Assembly (NCBI GenBank): GCA_023411395.1
Contig: JAEYOV010000077.1
Span: 1-42,502, forward strand
DNA length: 42,502 bases
Source: Bacillota bacterium
GTDB lineage: Bacteria; Bacillota; Clostridia; Christensenellales; Aristaeellaceae
Reading direction: 5' to 3'
Positions 8,638 to 16,576 of this stretch are shown here, in pieces (positions within the stretch are counted from its first letter, which is position 1; each line of letters starts with the position of its first letter). The notes beneath the pieces are model-generated. The model was not told the origin of the DNA and did not search any database. It saw nothing but the letters and a program-made list of their open reading frames with translations. The position numbers and the translations under genes were made by a program.

Positions 8638-9003
8638 TTATTCGGCCTGCGCCTTTTGGTATGCTCCGTCGGGGTCAAGGCCGGCATCCTTGAGCGCGGC
8701 CCGGTACAGCACCGCCTTTTCCTCGGCCTGTGAAAGGCGGGCCTGAAGCTCCGCCTGCTCCGTCACCTTCAAAAACGTCAGCGCGTATTCCTGTATGCAG
8801 TTGATTCCGGTCTGTACCGACTGAAGTACACCTTGTTCGTCGTAAATCTCCCAGGGATTTTGCAGCATGGCCAGCAATTGCTCCTCCGTTATGTCCCCCG
8901 GAAGCGACACCCTGAAGGAATCCACCAGTACGCCGTTATGGCGCGCGGGCGCGCCATAGATGCCAATGACCTCGATTCCCTGGCCGCCTGCCACGATTTT
9001 CAT
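8638..9003 (-). CDS. Small phage tail/baseplate-type protein
   Basis: This 121-residue protein starts at ATG 9003 behind AAGGAGG. The N-terminal half is beta-rich (EVIGIYGAPARHNGVLVDSF, then LPGDITEEQLLAMLQNPWEIY). The C-terminal quarter is a short coiled coil (LQARLSQAEEKAVLYRAAL). Proteins of this size and layout are common beside tail-fibre genes of Firmicutes phages; I do not recognise a named family. It lies 19 bases after the gene at 9023 and 22 bases before the start of the next, which points to one transcript. Confidence 0.65.
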   Translation of the reverse strand: MKIVAGGQGIEVIGIYGAPARHNGVLVDSFRVSLPGDITEEQLLAMLQNPWEIYDEQGVLQSVQTGINCIQEYALTFLKVTEQAELQARLSQAEEKAVLYRAALKDAGLDPDGAYQKAQAE

Positions 9004-9022
9004 CTTCCTTCCTCCTTTTTCC

Positions 9023-9607
9023 TTATGGCATTCCCTGTTTCATGACGCCGCCAACACTGATCCAAACCGTGCCAAACCGCATGACGCCGCCGGCGCTTAT
9101 ATAGGGCGGGGCCAGCTTCATGATCCCGCCGGCGCTGACATATAAACTCCCGTCGCTATAATCCCCTTCGATGAGTACGTCGTAAGTCGAATCATTGCCA
9201 TAGAACGTGACATAGATGGAGCATGTCATGACAAGATACCACGTACCATTAAATTGCGAAAGCGTATGGAGCATGCTTGCAGGAAAGATGATCGTCTTCC
9301 AGCCTGTGCCGGAACCAAAGACCGGCATCAATCCGAGGTCGACCATGTCCGACAGATGGCTAGGTAGCAGATTTGCATTATTTGTTGCGTAAAAATGGAA
9401 GTAACCACCGCCACCAGTGTTTGTCTTGTAAAACTTGATGCTAAGTGAGTTAATCGTTAGCCCTCCAGATAGGCTGTTGAACTGTAATCTACCCGGTCTT
9501 ACGTCAGCCGTCAATTCCAGGGGGTTGTGACTTGCCCATGATGCTGAGGGCTGCTGATTATAATTCGAATACCAAGACGCTTGGCAGGATTGACTAATTG
9601 CACCCAT
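9023..9607 (-). CDS. Beta-rich phage fibre/decoration-like protein with triple C-terminal repeat
   Basis: A 194-residue protein rich in Ser, Gly, Tyr and Phe, with features of a jelly-roll or carbohydrate-binding-like fold (GRLQFNSLSGGLTINSLSIK, then a Gly-rich loop and FHFYATNN). The last 40 residues hold three copies of a short motif: LYVSAGGIMKLAP, YISAGGVMRFGT and WISVGGVMKQGM. They resemble the GGV-type repeats at the ends of phage receptor-binding or tail-tip proteins. The position between a fibre-end fragment and a baseplate-type gene supports a virion surface role. No catalytic residues can be named. Confidence 0.6.
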   Translation of the reverse strand: MGAISQSCQASWYSNYNQQPSASWASHNPLELTADVRPGRLQFNSLSGGLTINSLSIKFYKTNTGGGGYFHFYATNNANLLPSHLSDMVDLGLMPVFGSGTGWKTIIFPASMLHTLSQFNGTWYLVMTCSIYVTFYGNDSTYDVLIEGDYSDGSLYVSAGGIMKLAPPYISAGGVMRFGTVWISVGGVMKQGMP

Positions 9608-9618
9608 GATCGCGCCCC

Positions 9619-9783
9619 CTATACATGCTTGATGAAGATGTACCCATCAGGGAGCGAGGGAACCGCGCCGGAGCCGTATCTTAATGTATAGCTGTCGTAA
9701 AATCGGCTCCATGGATTCCAACCGGTGGAGTCCGTGCTTCTGCGCCCTCCGCGCCAGTATGCCTCTTTCCCGTTGCTGTTCAT
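9619..9783 (-). CDS. Fibre C-terminus-like small protein (54 aa)
   Basis: A 54-codon frame whose ATG overlaps the stop of the scaffold-like gene (TGATG), so it is probably translationally coupled. It reads MNSNGKEAYWRGGRRSTDST, then GWNPWSRFYDSYTLRYGSG, and ends DGYIFIKHV. The W-x-PW-x-x-x-Y pattern and the compact hydrophobic ending are like pyocin-knob/tail-fibre C-termini, so it may be the remnant end of a longer fibre. It ends 12 bases before the start of the next gene. Confidence 0.55.
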   Translation of the reverse strand: MNSNGKEAYWRGGRRSTDSTGWNPWSRFYDSYTLRYGSGAVPSLPDGYIFIKHV

Positions 9784-10208
9784 CAAAATTTGCGCGGCGC
9801 GATAATTCCCATGGCGTCGGCCCTTTTTTGCCAGGCGTCGCGGTACCTGCCGCGGATCATTTCCTCAAACTCCGTATCCAGGGCGTCACCGGCGCTTTCG
9901 CCGCCCATGCTTTCCCCTGCCTTGTGAGGCTTGCCTTTTTCCGCCCGCTGGATGTTTTTGTACTTTAAGGCGCTCTCCTTTTCAGGCGCCTCCTTCCCGC
10001 CGGGATAAGCCTTGGCGCTTTTTTCGTTTCCGCCTTCCTTACCCGGCCTGGCGCTTTGGATGTTGCGGTACTTGCCCGGAGCGGTTTTGACTGAACCTTC
10101 CCCTTCCGCCCCATTGGCCGCTGCCGCTTCCCCGCCGCCCTCTCCCCCTAATCCTTCCGCAAAATACTGCAAGGCAAGGGTCATGGGGCGCATACCGGTT
10201 TCCTTCAT
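9783..10208 (-). CDS. Phage scaffold/head-protein-like gene, shortened
   Basis: This 141-residue, highly charged and low-complexity protein begins with MRPMTLALQYFAEG. The LQ(F/Y)FAEG opening is typical of Firmicutes phage scaffold and head proteins. The C-terminus, FEEMIRGRYRDAWQKRADAM, matches the F-E-E-h-I-K-G-x-Y-K-x-x-F style of phage scaffolding proteins. The middle contains two similar blocks (PGKYRNIQSARPGK and ALKYKNIQRAEKGK). It is shorter than usual scaffolds (about 180-220 residues) and no major capsid gene follows, where one would be expected. The start at 10208 follows GGAGGGAAAT. It is the first gene of the operon driven by the SOS-type promoter at 10275-10346. Confidence 0.6.
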   Translation of the reverse strand: MKETGMRPMTLALQYFAEGLGGEGGGEAAAANGAEGEGSVKTAPGKYRNIQSARPGKEGGNEKSAKAYPGGKEAPEKESALKYKNIQRAEKGKPHKAGESMGGESAGDALDTEFEEMIRGRYRDAWQKRADAMGIIAPRKF

Positions 10209-10274
10209 ATTTCCCTCCCGCCGTCTCTCCGGCTTGTCTTCCGCCGAACAAAGGCCAATGCCCTTCGTGTTATG

Positions 10275-10346
10275 CGAACTTGTGTTCGGCTTTCATGTAT
10301 AGTGTATCAGATGGATGGCATGCTTCGCTCCCCTGTTTTGACACTT
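10275..10346 (-). promoter_or_regulatory. SOS-type shared promoter of the scaffold-like operon
   Basis: On the minus strand AAGTGTCAAAA (10346-10336) is followed by exactly 29 bases and then TACACT (10306-10301). A fully symmetric LexA box, CGAACACAAGTTCG (10288-10275), lies just downstream of the -10, where a repressor would block initiation. The same layout occurs at 3880-3925 and 34348-34425. Confidence 0.7.
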
Positions 10347-10351
10347 TTCCA

Positions 10352-10384
10352 AAAAAAATTGTGTGCATCACTGGGATGCACACA
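10352..10384 (-). terminator. Intrinsic terminator of the HtrA-like operon
   Basis: TGTGTGCATC (10360-10369) and GATGCACACA (10375-10384) form a perfect 10-bp stem with loop ACTGG. On the minus strand the stem is followed by AATTTTTTTT. It sits downstream of the gene ending at 10661 and directly upstream of the scaffold promoter. Between 10385 and 10660 I see no gene, only a dispersed repeat. Confidence 0.8.
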
Positions 10385-10499
10385 TTGGGCGGGGTGATGG
10401 ATCAATATAAGCAGGGAGGTGATTACCTCCCTGCCCTAAAAACTTTCCATTCTATACCATTTTAAAATATAGATGCATTGATGGGCACTTGCTCACAGC

Positions 10500-10562
10500 A
10501 TATAACAAAACTCCGCACGCTGTCATCCTTCGGGCGCGGCCCTCAGGATGACAGATCGCGGG
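10500..10562. repeat. Dispersed intergenic repeat of the TGTCATCCT...GGATGACA type
   Basis: A copy of the short repeat containing CGCACGCTGTCATCCTTCGG and its inverted end CAGGATGACAG. Related copies lie at 21665-21735 and around 33427-33460. It lies in the gap between the HtrA-like operon and its terminator and encodes nothing. Confidence 0.6.
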
Positions 10563-10660
10563 GGTGGAGTCTCTTTCAGAGTCCATGCTCATTGATGCAT
10601 GAATGCTATTTATAGATACATGCCGGAAAACGCATTGCTTCCCGGCCCATCTAATATCCC

Positions 10661-12850
10661 CTACCTGATCCCGATCCCGTAGATCCTGCTCTCCTCCCTG
10701 CCGCTGGTGCCTACCACCAGCGTATTGTTGTACACGGCCGGGGAGCCGGTGACGGAACCTTCCAACTGAATGGTGTTAAGCACTGCGCCTGTCTGCCCGT
10801 GTAGCAATTGCAGCTGGCCTCCGCTGTCGCCCGCAATGATCCAGGCGCCGCCGTCTTCGCTGTACACGGCTACGGGTGAGCTTACGCTAAAATGGTCCAT
10901 GGGCCTGTGCCAAATGATATCCCCTGTCTTTTTGCCGAAGGCGATCATTTGCCCGCCTTCAGGCGTATGGGCAATGGTAAAGACCACCATGTCACCGATA
11001 TCGTTTTGCCCAACCAAGGGCGATGCCATGCACCCGCCCGTTTCGCCGGGGGCGGGCGAGACCTCCGCCGTGTAAGACCAATCCTGCTTACCGGTCAGCG
11101 CGTTCAGGCGGCGGATGGTGCAGGCACCGCTTGCGCCTCCGCCTGTTACAGTATTGCCCGTGTACAGCGCCAGCGTGCCATCCTCATCAAAATCCAGGGC
11201 AAGGGCGGCGGTACTGCCGCCCAAATCCACGGCCCATACGGGCGACATGGTATTCACATCCACGCACTGCAAAACGCCCGCTTCACCGGCCAGGTACGCA
11301 TAATGGCCATACATGGCCACGCCGCCCATCAACCCGGTCTGAACATTCTCCCGCCCGGCGGCCTTTGCCTTGTACGAAACCCTTTCGGGAGTGATGTCCA
11401 GCCAGGCCCTTGTTATGTCAAAGCTGGTGTTTAAAAAGACCGTATAGAACAAGCCGTTTTCCCCGGCGACGAACAGGGTGTCGCTGTTCAGGTCTGTAAG
11501 GGAGGAGCCGGGAAAAGCGCCGCTTAGAAGATCGGCATTTTTATCCCGGCCACTCAAAAACATCAATTGCTTCTGGTCGATGAGGTTGAACAAATAGAAG
11601 CCGGTCTCCTCCGTCTTATCGCCAACACTGCCGGTGCTTTGGCCCGCCGCCAGCATGGGCAGGCCCCGGGGATCGACGGAAACGGACCCCGCCATGGGAT
11701 AGCCGATATCAATGGGCTTGCGGGTGGGCTTCCCGTCATAAAGATCCAGGAAATAAATATTCCCGTCCTGGGAGGCGAAGATAACCTCCTTCATCGCGGC
11801 GGTGGTTCTCTTTTCCTCCGTAAGGTTCATCATCTCCCGGATCTCCTTGGGCCATTTGACGATAACGGGCTGGCTCCCGTATCCAGCACCGTGATAGGGG
11901 CCGAGGCCGCCCATGGGCACGCTCCAAACGGCTTCCAGCCTGTTCTCCCACACCACCACTGTACCGCAGGCGGCATTCTGGCGGAAGGGCCCGCCCCTGA
12001 AGGTAAGCACGGCGCCGTTCCAGGCGGCATAGCCGGCGGGGCCGTTCATATCCGCGGGAGGCCGGCGTTGATATTCAGTCACAGGCTTTCCGCCTGCAAA
12101 TACGGCGGAATCAAGCGCAAGGGAGCCGGGAATGAAAGCGCCGTCCATCAGCTCCCTCGTCCATCCGTGATATTCCGCAAGGGTGATGCTTTGGAAGTTT
12201 GACCCCCGCCAATATACATCCTTGACCTTGCCGATATCAAGGGCCAGATGCGTATCCCCGCCGTTCAAACGGGTTACTGTGGTGCAGCCGATTACCTCTC
12301 CCCGGCTATTGAGAAGCGGGCCGCCGCTGGCATCCATGGGCATGGGAGCCGCGTACTCAATGCACGGCAGGCCGTTTTCCTCATACAGGGCAACGATGCT
12401 GCCGACGGCTACGGCGTTCGCGTCCGCCCTGTAGCTTAAGATGGCCGTCACCGGCTGGCCCCTTTGAAGCACTTCCTCATCCATCAGCGGAAGGGGCGTC
12501 AAATCCGACGGCTTGAAAAGCTTCAAAAGCGTAATGCCCTTTTCGGAATCCGCCGCATAGACCCTGCCGGCCGTATACGTTTGGCCCGTTTCGCTGGTGG
12601 CCACGATTCGGCTGGCGTTTTGAATCATGCGGTAATCGGTCACAAGGATGCTTTTGTCAAAGGCGATAAAGCCCGTGCCGGCCGCGATGGGCTCGCCTGC
12701 CGTGTAGAACGCTTCCACCTTCAAAACAGAGCCTGCCGCAAGGCTGATTTTGTCCAGGCCGGCCTGGACGCTTTTCCCCAGGGCAGGCGGGCAGGATAAT
12801 AAAAGCGCCGCGGCCATGAACAACCCGGTCAGTTTCCGAAGACTGCCCAC
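10661..12850 (-). CDS. Exported degenerate trypsin-like protein with PQQ-like C-terminal repeats
   Basis: A 729-residue protein with a GTG start at 12850, eight bases after AAGGGGG. A signal peptide covers about residues 1-27. Residues 45-190 are a trypsin/HtrA-type domain, but the catalytic His is Arg74 (TDYRMI) and the catalytic Asp is Gly105 (KGITLL). Only Ser175 (DASGGP) remains, so peptidase activity is unlikely. From about 335 to the end lies a beta-propeller-like region with PQQ-type repeats (FASQDGNIYFLDLYDGKP, VDVNTMSPVWAVDLGG, AFGKKTGDIIWHRP). It is the last of four tandem paralogues, 65 bases after the gene at 12916, and is followed by a strong terminator. A sensing or binding role outside the membrane is inference. 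Confidence 0.85.
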   Translation of the reverse strand: MGSLRKLTGLFMAAALLLSCPPALGKSVQAGLDKISLAAGSVLKVEAFYTAGEPIAAGTGFIAFDKSILVTDYRMIQNASRIVATSETGQTYTAGRVYAADSEKGITLLKLFKPSDLTPLPLMDEEVLQRGQPVTAILSYRADANAVAVGSIVALYEENGLPCIEYAAPMPMDASGGPLLNSRGEVIGCTTVTRLNGGDTHLALDIGKVKDVYWRGSNFQSITLAEYHGWTRELMDGAFIPGSLALDSAVFAGGKPVTEYQRRPPADMNGPAGYAAWNGAVLTFRGGPFRQNAACGTVVVWENRLEAVWSVPMGGLGPYHGAGYGSQPVIVKWPKEIREMMNLTEEKRTTAAMKEVIFASQDGNIYFLDLYDGKPTRKPIDIGYPMAGSVSVDPRGLPMLAAGQSTGSVGDKTEETGFYLFNLIDQKQLMFLSGRDKNADLLSGAFPGSSLTDLNSDTLFVAGENGLFYTVFLNTSFDITRAWLDITPERVSYKAKAAGRENVQTGLMGGVAMYGHYAYLAGEAGVLQCVDVNTMSPVWAVDLGGSTAALALDFDEDGTLALYTGNTVTGGGASGACTIRRLNALTGKQDWSYTAEVSPAPGETGGCMASPLVGQNDIGDMVVFTIAHTPEGGQMIAFGKKTGDIIWHRPMDHFSVSSPVAVYSEDGGAWIIAGDSGGQLQLLHGQTGAVLNTIQLEGSVTGSPAVYNNTLVVGTSGREESRIYGIGIR

Positions 12851-12915
12851 TGTCTTTTCCCCCTTGACGGCGGAATATGGGAATGCCCAGTCAAAACGCT
12901 GTTCCCTGTCCCCCG

Positions 12916-14700
12916 CTATTTCAACTCAATATACCGCACGGCCCATTCCTCCATGGGAACCTCAATGGTCCTGCCATCCTTGGTACGGTACTTGGTAACG
13001 GCGACCTTGATGTATTTCACGCCGTCGTATCCGTCAAGCAGCGTGTAGCCCGGTGTCAGGGAGCCCCTTGGCTTGATGGTCTTTTCGAATTCCGCTTCCA
13101 GGAAGATTTCTCCGCTGCCCTTGCGCGCGATGGGGTCGCCGTAAATATCCTCGCAGAAAAACGTGAGGGTAAAGGCGACCACCGTGGTCTTTTCGCTGCC
13201 GTTGACGATTTTGGGGTTCACCCGCCAGTACCCTTTTTGCTTGTTCCAATCGGCTTGATTGCCCACCCTGACAAAGTAATCCGGATCGATGTAGGGCGTG
13301 GGCGTAGGCTTGCGCGTGGGGGCCGGCTTGGGGGTGGGCTTGGCTTTTGGCATTTTGGCAGTAACAATGGCGGACGGTTTCGATATGCTCTCTCCCGCTA
13401 CAGCGCTTACGGTATAATAATAGACAATGCCCAGAATGGGGCTTGTATCCAAGTACTTGCTTGTCGTCACAATGGTCAGGGGATTGTATTTCCCTGTTTT
13501 TTGTGTGGAACGGGAAACGACATACCTTTCCGCGCCTTTCACGGCACTCCAGGTAAGGGTGGCGCCCGTCTGGCCCGTTTTCACCTTTACGCTGCGGGGA
13601 ACCGCCAGCTTCTCATCTTCCGTGTAGGGCGGCATCACCGATATGCCCGAAGGCATGAGCGACTTCAGGCCGTCCCTTGTGCAGGTCACCTTGTAATAGT
13701 ACACCTGCTGGCCCATCCTGGTATCGGTATACGCAAGGCCGGTGACCGTTTTGATCAGTACGAACCCATCCCTGGGCGACAGGGAGCGGTAGACCGAATA
13801 TTCCTGCGCGCCTTCCACTTCCTCCCAGGTAATCAGAATGTCCCCCCCTGTCCAGGTGCCTTTCAATTTGCCCGGGACAGGCGGCCTTGTGCCGGGGGCG
13901 GGGGTTGGGGTGGGGGTGGGAGAATCGCCTTTACCGGGCGGTGAGGTGGTTTTCGGGCCTTTGGCCGATGCGGTCCCCGGAATGGGGAAAGTGATGGGAC
14001 CGTCCTCCGCCTTGCCGAAAAACGCGGGGAAGGTGCGGCGCGCATTTGTCCAGCCTGCTTCCTTGAGGCGGATGATTTCACCGATATCCACCGCCAGGTT
14101 CATGTTCTGGCCGCCTGAAAAGGATTTGGCCGTAATGCCGATCACCTGGCCCCTGTCGTCAAATAGCGCCCCGCCGTTGGACCCTTCGGAAATAGGGGCC
14201 GTGAACTGGATGAGGGAGGCGCCGTTTTCTTCATACAGGGCGCTGATGTTGCCCAGGGACACGGTGTTGGTAACGCCCTGTGGGCTGCCGATGGCCACCA
14301 CCGGCTCGGCCCGGCGCAGCCCTCCGCCCGGGGCCAGGGGAAGGGGTCTCAGGTTCGTGGGGGAAAAGAATTCCAAAAGGGCGATGTCCTTTTTTTCGTC
14401 CGCCGCGACCACCTTGGTGACCAGGTATTCGCTGCCCGTGTCGCTTAAGGCCATGATCCATTGCGCGCCCTTGATGACACTGTAGTTGGTCACCAGGGTG
14501 TAACTGTCAAAGGCCACAAAGCCGCTGCCATTTGCAATGAACTGGTCCTTATCGTCAAAGACCGCCAGCATCAGCACCGACTGCGCCGCCTGGTTGATGG
14601 CCTGAAGATCCGTCCGGAAGGAGGCGGCCAAAGCCGCCCCCGCAAAGGCGGTCATGAGGATTACAGCAAGCGCCGCCAGGATTCCTTTCAGCTTGCCCAT
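12916..14700 (-). CDS. Exported trypsin-like pseudoprotease with two FN3-like domains
   Basis: I choose ATG at 14700 (GGGAGGG seven bases upstream) rather than TTG at 14706. A signal peptide occupies about residues 1-28. In the trypsin-like domain (numbered from the TTG) the usual His is Ser76 (TNYSVI) and the nucleophile Ser is Asn177 (EGSNGGA), while Asp107 is kept. It therefore appears to be catalytically dead. A Pro/Thr linker (about 255-285) leads to two fibronectin-III-like domains (ITWEEVEGAQEYSVYRS and LTWSAVKGAERYVVSRS). A second Lys/Pro linker follows, then a C-terminal beta domain (FFCEDIYGD ... KYIKVAVTKYRTKDG) shared with the two upstream paralogues. It is the third gene of the operon. 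Confidence 0.88.
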   Translation of the reverse strand: MGKLKGILAALAVILMTAFAGAALAASFRTDLQAINQAAQSVLMLAVFDDKDQFIANGSGFVAFDSYTLVTNYSVIKGAQWIMALSDTGSEYLVTKVVAADEKKDIALLEFFSPTNLRPLPLAPGGGLRRAEPVVAIGSPQGVTNTVSLGNISALYEENGASLIQFTAPISEGSNGGALFDDRGQVIGITAKSFSGGQNMNLAVDIGEIIRLKEAGWTNARRTFPAFFGKAEDGPITFPIPGTASAKGPKTTSPPGKGDSPTPTPTPAPGTRPPVPGKLKGTWTGGDILITWEEVEGAQEYSVYRSLSPRDGFVLIKTVTGLAYTDTRMGQQVYYYKVTCTRDGLKSLMPSGISVMPPYTEDEKLAVPRSVKVKTGQTGATLTWSAVKGAERYVVSRSTQKTGKYNPLTIVTTSKYLDTSPILGIVYYYTVSAVAGESISKPSAIVTAKMPKAKPTPKPAPTRKPTPTPYIDPDYFVRVGNQADWNKQKGYWRVNPKIVNGSEKTTVVAFTLTFFCEDIYGDPIARKGSGEIFLEAEFEKTIKPRGSLTPGYTLLDGYDGVKYIKVAVTKYRTKDGRTIEVPMEEWAVRYIELK

Positions 14701-14736
14701 GGCCAAGCCCTCCCTTATTGCGTTAAAGTGCCAGCC

Positions 14737-16524
14737 TTAGTCCAAAGACCAAGAGGAGAACTTCCACTCCGACTCGGGGATACTCACCGTCTGGCCGTCA
14801 AGGAAGGTAAAACCGGCCACCGCCACGTGTACGTACTTTACATTCTCGTATCCATACAGCCAGGCATAGGAAGGGCAGATGTATCCTCCCGGATCGATGG
14901 CCATATGGAACGCCTGCAAGTAATACACATCAAACGTATCCTTGCGCCAGACCGTTTCCCGCGCGCTGTCCTGGCAGAAATACGCCAGGGTAAAATCCGT
15001 GATCGTCCGGTAATTGCTTTTGTTGAACAAATCGGGCGCCAGCTTGGGATAGCTCAAATATGTATTGATAAATCCGTATTCGCCGATTTCAAGGGCATAG
15101 GCCGGCTCATCGGCGGCCTTGGGGAAGGGGGTTGTGGTGGCCGCGGTCATCAGCACGCCCTCGGGGAGGGAAAGTTCCGAAATGTTGCTGTCAGAAGCTG
15201 CCCTGACCGTGTAGTAATAAAAGACTCCCGGTTTGACCCCAAAGTCCGTAAAGCTTGCCGTTTTCACCCAGCGCTTAAGCGTAAACGGTCCCGAACTGCT
15301 TTCTCCCCGGAAAACGAGATAGGAGTTCGCTCCCGGAACGGTCTTCCAGGTAAGGATCGCCCTGCCATTGAAGGCGGATACCTCAAGGCCTTCCGGGGCC
15401 TTTAAATCCCCCTTTTGCTCATAGTGGGAGAAGGCAATGGCAGTTTTGGACGAGCCGGTCTTCTGGCCGCTGTCGTCCAGGCGTATATTCAGCTTGTACA
15501 TGAAGACACCATAATTCATCACTTCGGGGCTGGCATCCAGATAATAGGTTTCGCCGCGGTCAACCGTATCCAGATATTCGTACTCCTTGTTACCCACGTA
15601 CCGATAAATGGCATAGTCCTTCGCTTGCGGAACCTCCTCCCAGCGCAGGATCACGCCGTCATACGTCCACATGGCCATCAGTTCGGGCTCCCCGGCCGGC
15701 GCGGGTGCCGGCGTGGGCGTGGGGGGTGGCGTATGCGTAGGGGCTGGCGTAGGGGCAGGCGTAGGGGCCGGCGTTGGGGCCGGCGTAGGCGTTGGCGCGC
15801 GGGTGGGGGTGGGGGTTGCGGGAAGCTTGCACCGTTCCCAATGCTCCTGGAAAGACACGCGCGGGCTTCCCCATCCCGCCTCCTTCAGGAGGACCACTTC
15901 CAGGATATCCACCGCCAGGTTCATGTTCTGGCTGTCGATGTAGGATGCCGAGGTGATGCCAATCACCTGCCCCGCGTCGTCAAACAGCGCGCCGCCGCTG
16001 GAGCCAGGGGAGATGGGCGCCGTGAACTGGATGTAGCGGACGCCGCCGTCCTGGTACAAGGCGCTGATGTTGCCCAAGGATACGGTATTTTTCACCCCCT
16101 GGGGGCTGCCGATGGCCACAACCGGCGAGGCACGCATCAGCTTGCTCTTAGGATTCAGGGGAAGGGGCTCCATGTCCGTGGGCGAAAAGAACTCCAAAAG
16201 GGCGATGTCCCTTTGTTTATCCGCCGCGATCACCTTGGTCAAAAGGTACTGGTAGCCCGCGTCGCTTGTCGCCAGAATCCAGTCCGCGCCCTCTATTACA
16301 TGGTTGTTGGTCACCAGCGTGTTTTCATCAAAGGCCACAAAGCCGCTGCCGGTGGCAATCCGCCGGTTTGATTTATCGAATACGGACAGCATCAAAACCG
16401 ACCTGGCCGCCTTTTCGATGCCGTCCAGATCCAACTGAAAGGATTCCGCGCAGGCTGCCGCCGCAAAAAAAACAATCAGCAGCGCGAGGATGAAGACTAC
16501 CATCCATTTTTGCAACCTGCGCAC
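14737..16524 (-). CDS. Exported trypsin-like serine protease with FN3-like domains
   Basis: 595 residues, GTG start at 16524 with GGAGG seven bases upstream. The signal peptide covers about 1-27. The protease domain has a complete HtrA-type triad: His75 (TNNHVI), Asp106 (RDIALL) and Ser176 (GSSGGA). No PDZ domain is visible. A Pro-Thr-Ala linker of about 45 residues (PTPAPTPAP type) spans the wall or extends the enzyme. Two FN3-like modules follow (LRWEEVPQAKDYAIYRY and LTWKTVPGANSYLVFRG), then the shared C-terminal domain (YFCQDSARETVWRKDTFDVY). It probably acts outside the membrane as an anchored or secreted protease; the substrate is unknown. It is the second gene of the operon, 36 bases before the next gene. 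Confidence 0.9.
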   Translation of the reverse strand: MRRLQKWMVVFILALLIVFFAAAACAESFQLDLDGIEKAARSVLMLSVFDKSNRRIATGSGFVAFDENTLVTNNHVIEGADWILATSDAGYQYLLTKVIAADKQRDIALLEFFSPTDMEPLPLNPKSKLMRASPVVAIGSPQGVKNTVSLGNISALYQDGGVRYIQFTAPISPGSSGGALFDDAGQVIGITSASYIDSQNMNLAVDILEVVLLKEAGWGSPRVSFQEHWERCKLPATPTPTRAPTPTPAPTPAPTPAPTPAPTHTPPPTPTPAPAPAGEPELMAMWTYDGVILRWEEVPQAKDYAIYRYVGNKEYEYLDTVDRGETYYLDASPEVMNYGVFMYKLNIRLDDSGQKTGSSKTAIAFSHYEQKGDLKAPEGLEVSAFNGRAILTWKTVPGANSYLVFRGESSSGPFTLKRWVKTASFTDFGVKPGVFYYYTVRAASDSNISELSLPEGVLMTAATTTPFPKAADEPAYALEIGEYGFINTYLSYPKLAPDLFNKSNYRTITDFTLAYFCQDSARETVWRKDTFDVYYLQAFHMAIDPGGYICPSYAWLYGYENVKYVHVAVAGFTFLDGQTVSIPESEWKFSSWSLD

Positions 16525-16576
16525 AGCATTTCCTCCTTATGCATTAAGATGATCCGGCTGCCCCGCCTTTTTGGGC

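Noticed and set aside
7788..8693. Plus-strand frame of 301 codons
   Set aside because: It is antisense to the virion gene at 7686..8615, with Leu/Val/Gly-rich shadow composition.
15670..15830. Tandem GGCGTAGGGG-type repeat, considered as satellite or CRISPR
   Set aside because: It is the coding sequence of the Pro-Thr-Ala linker in the protease at 14737..16524; there are no spacers.
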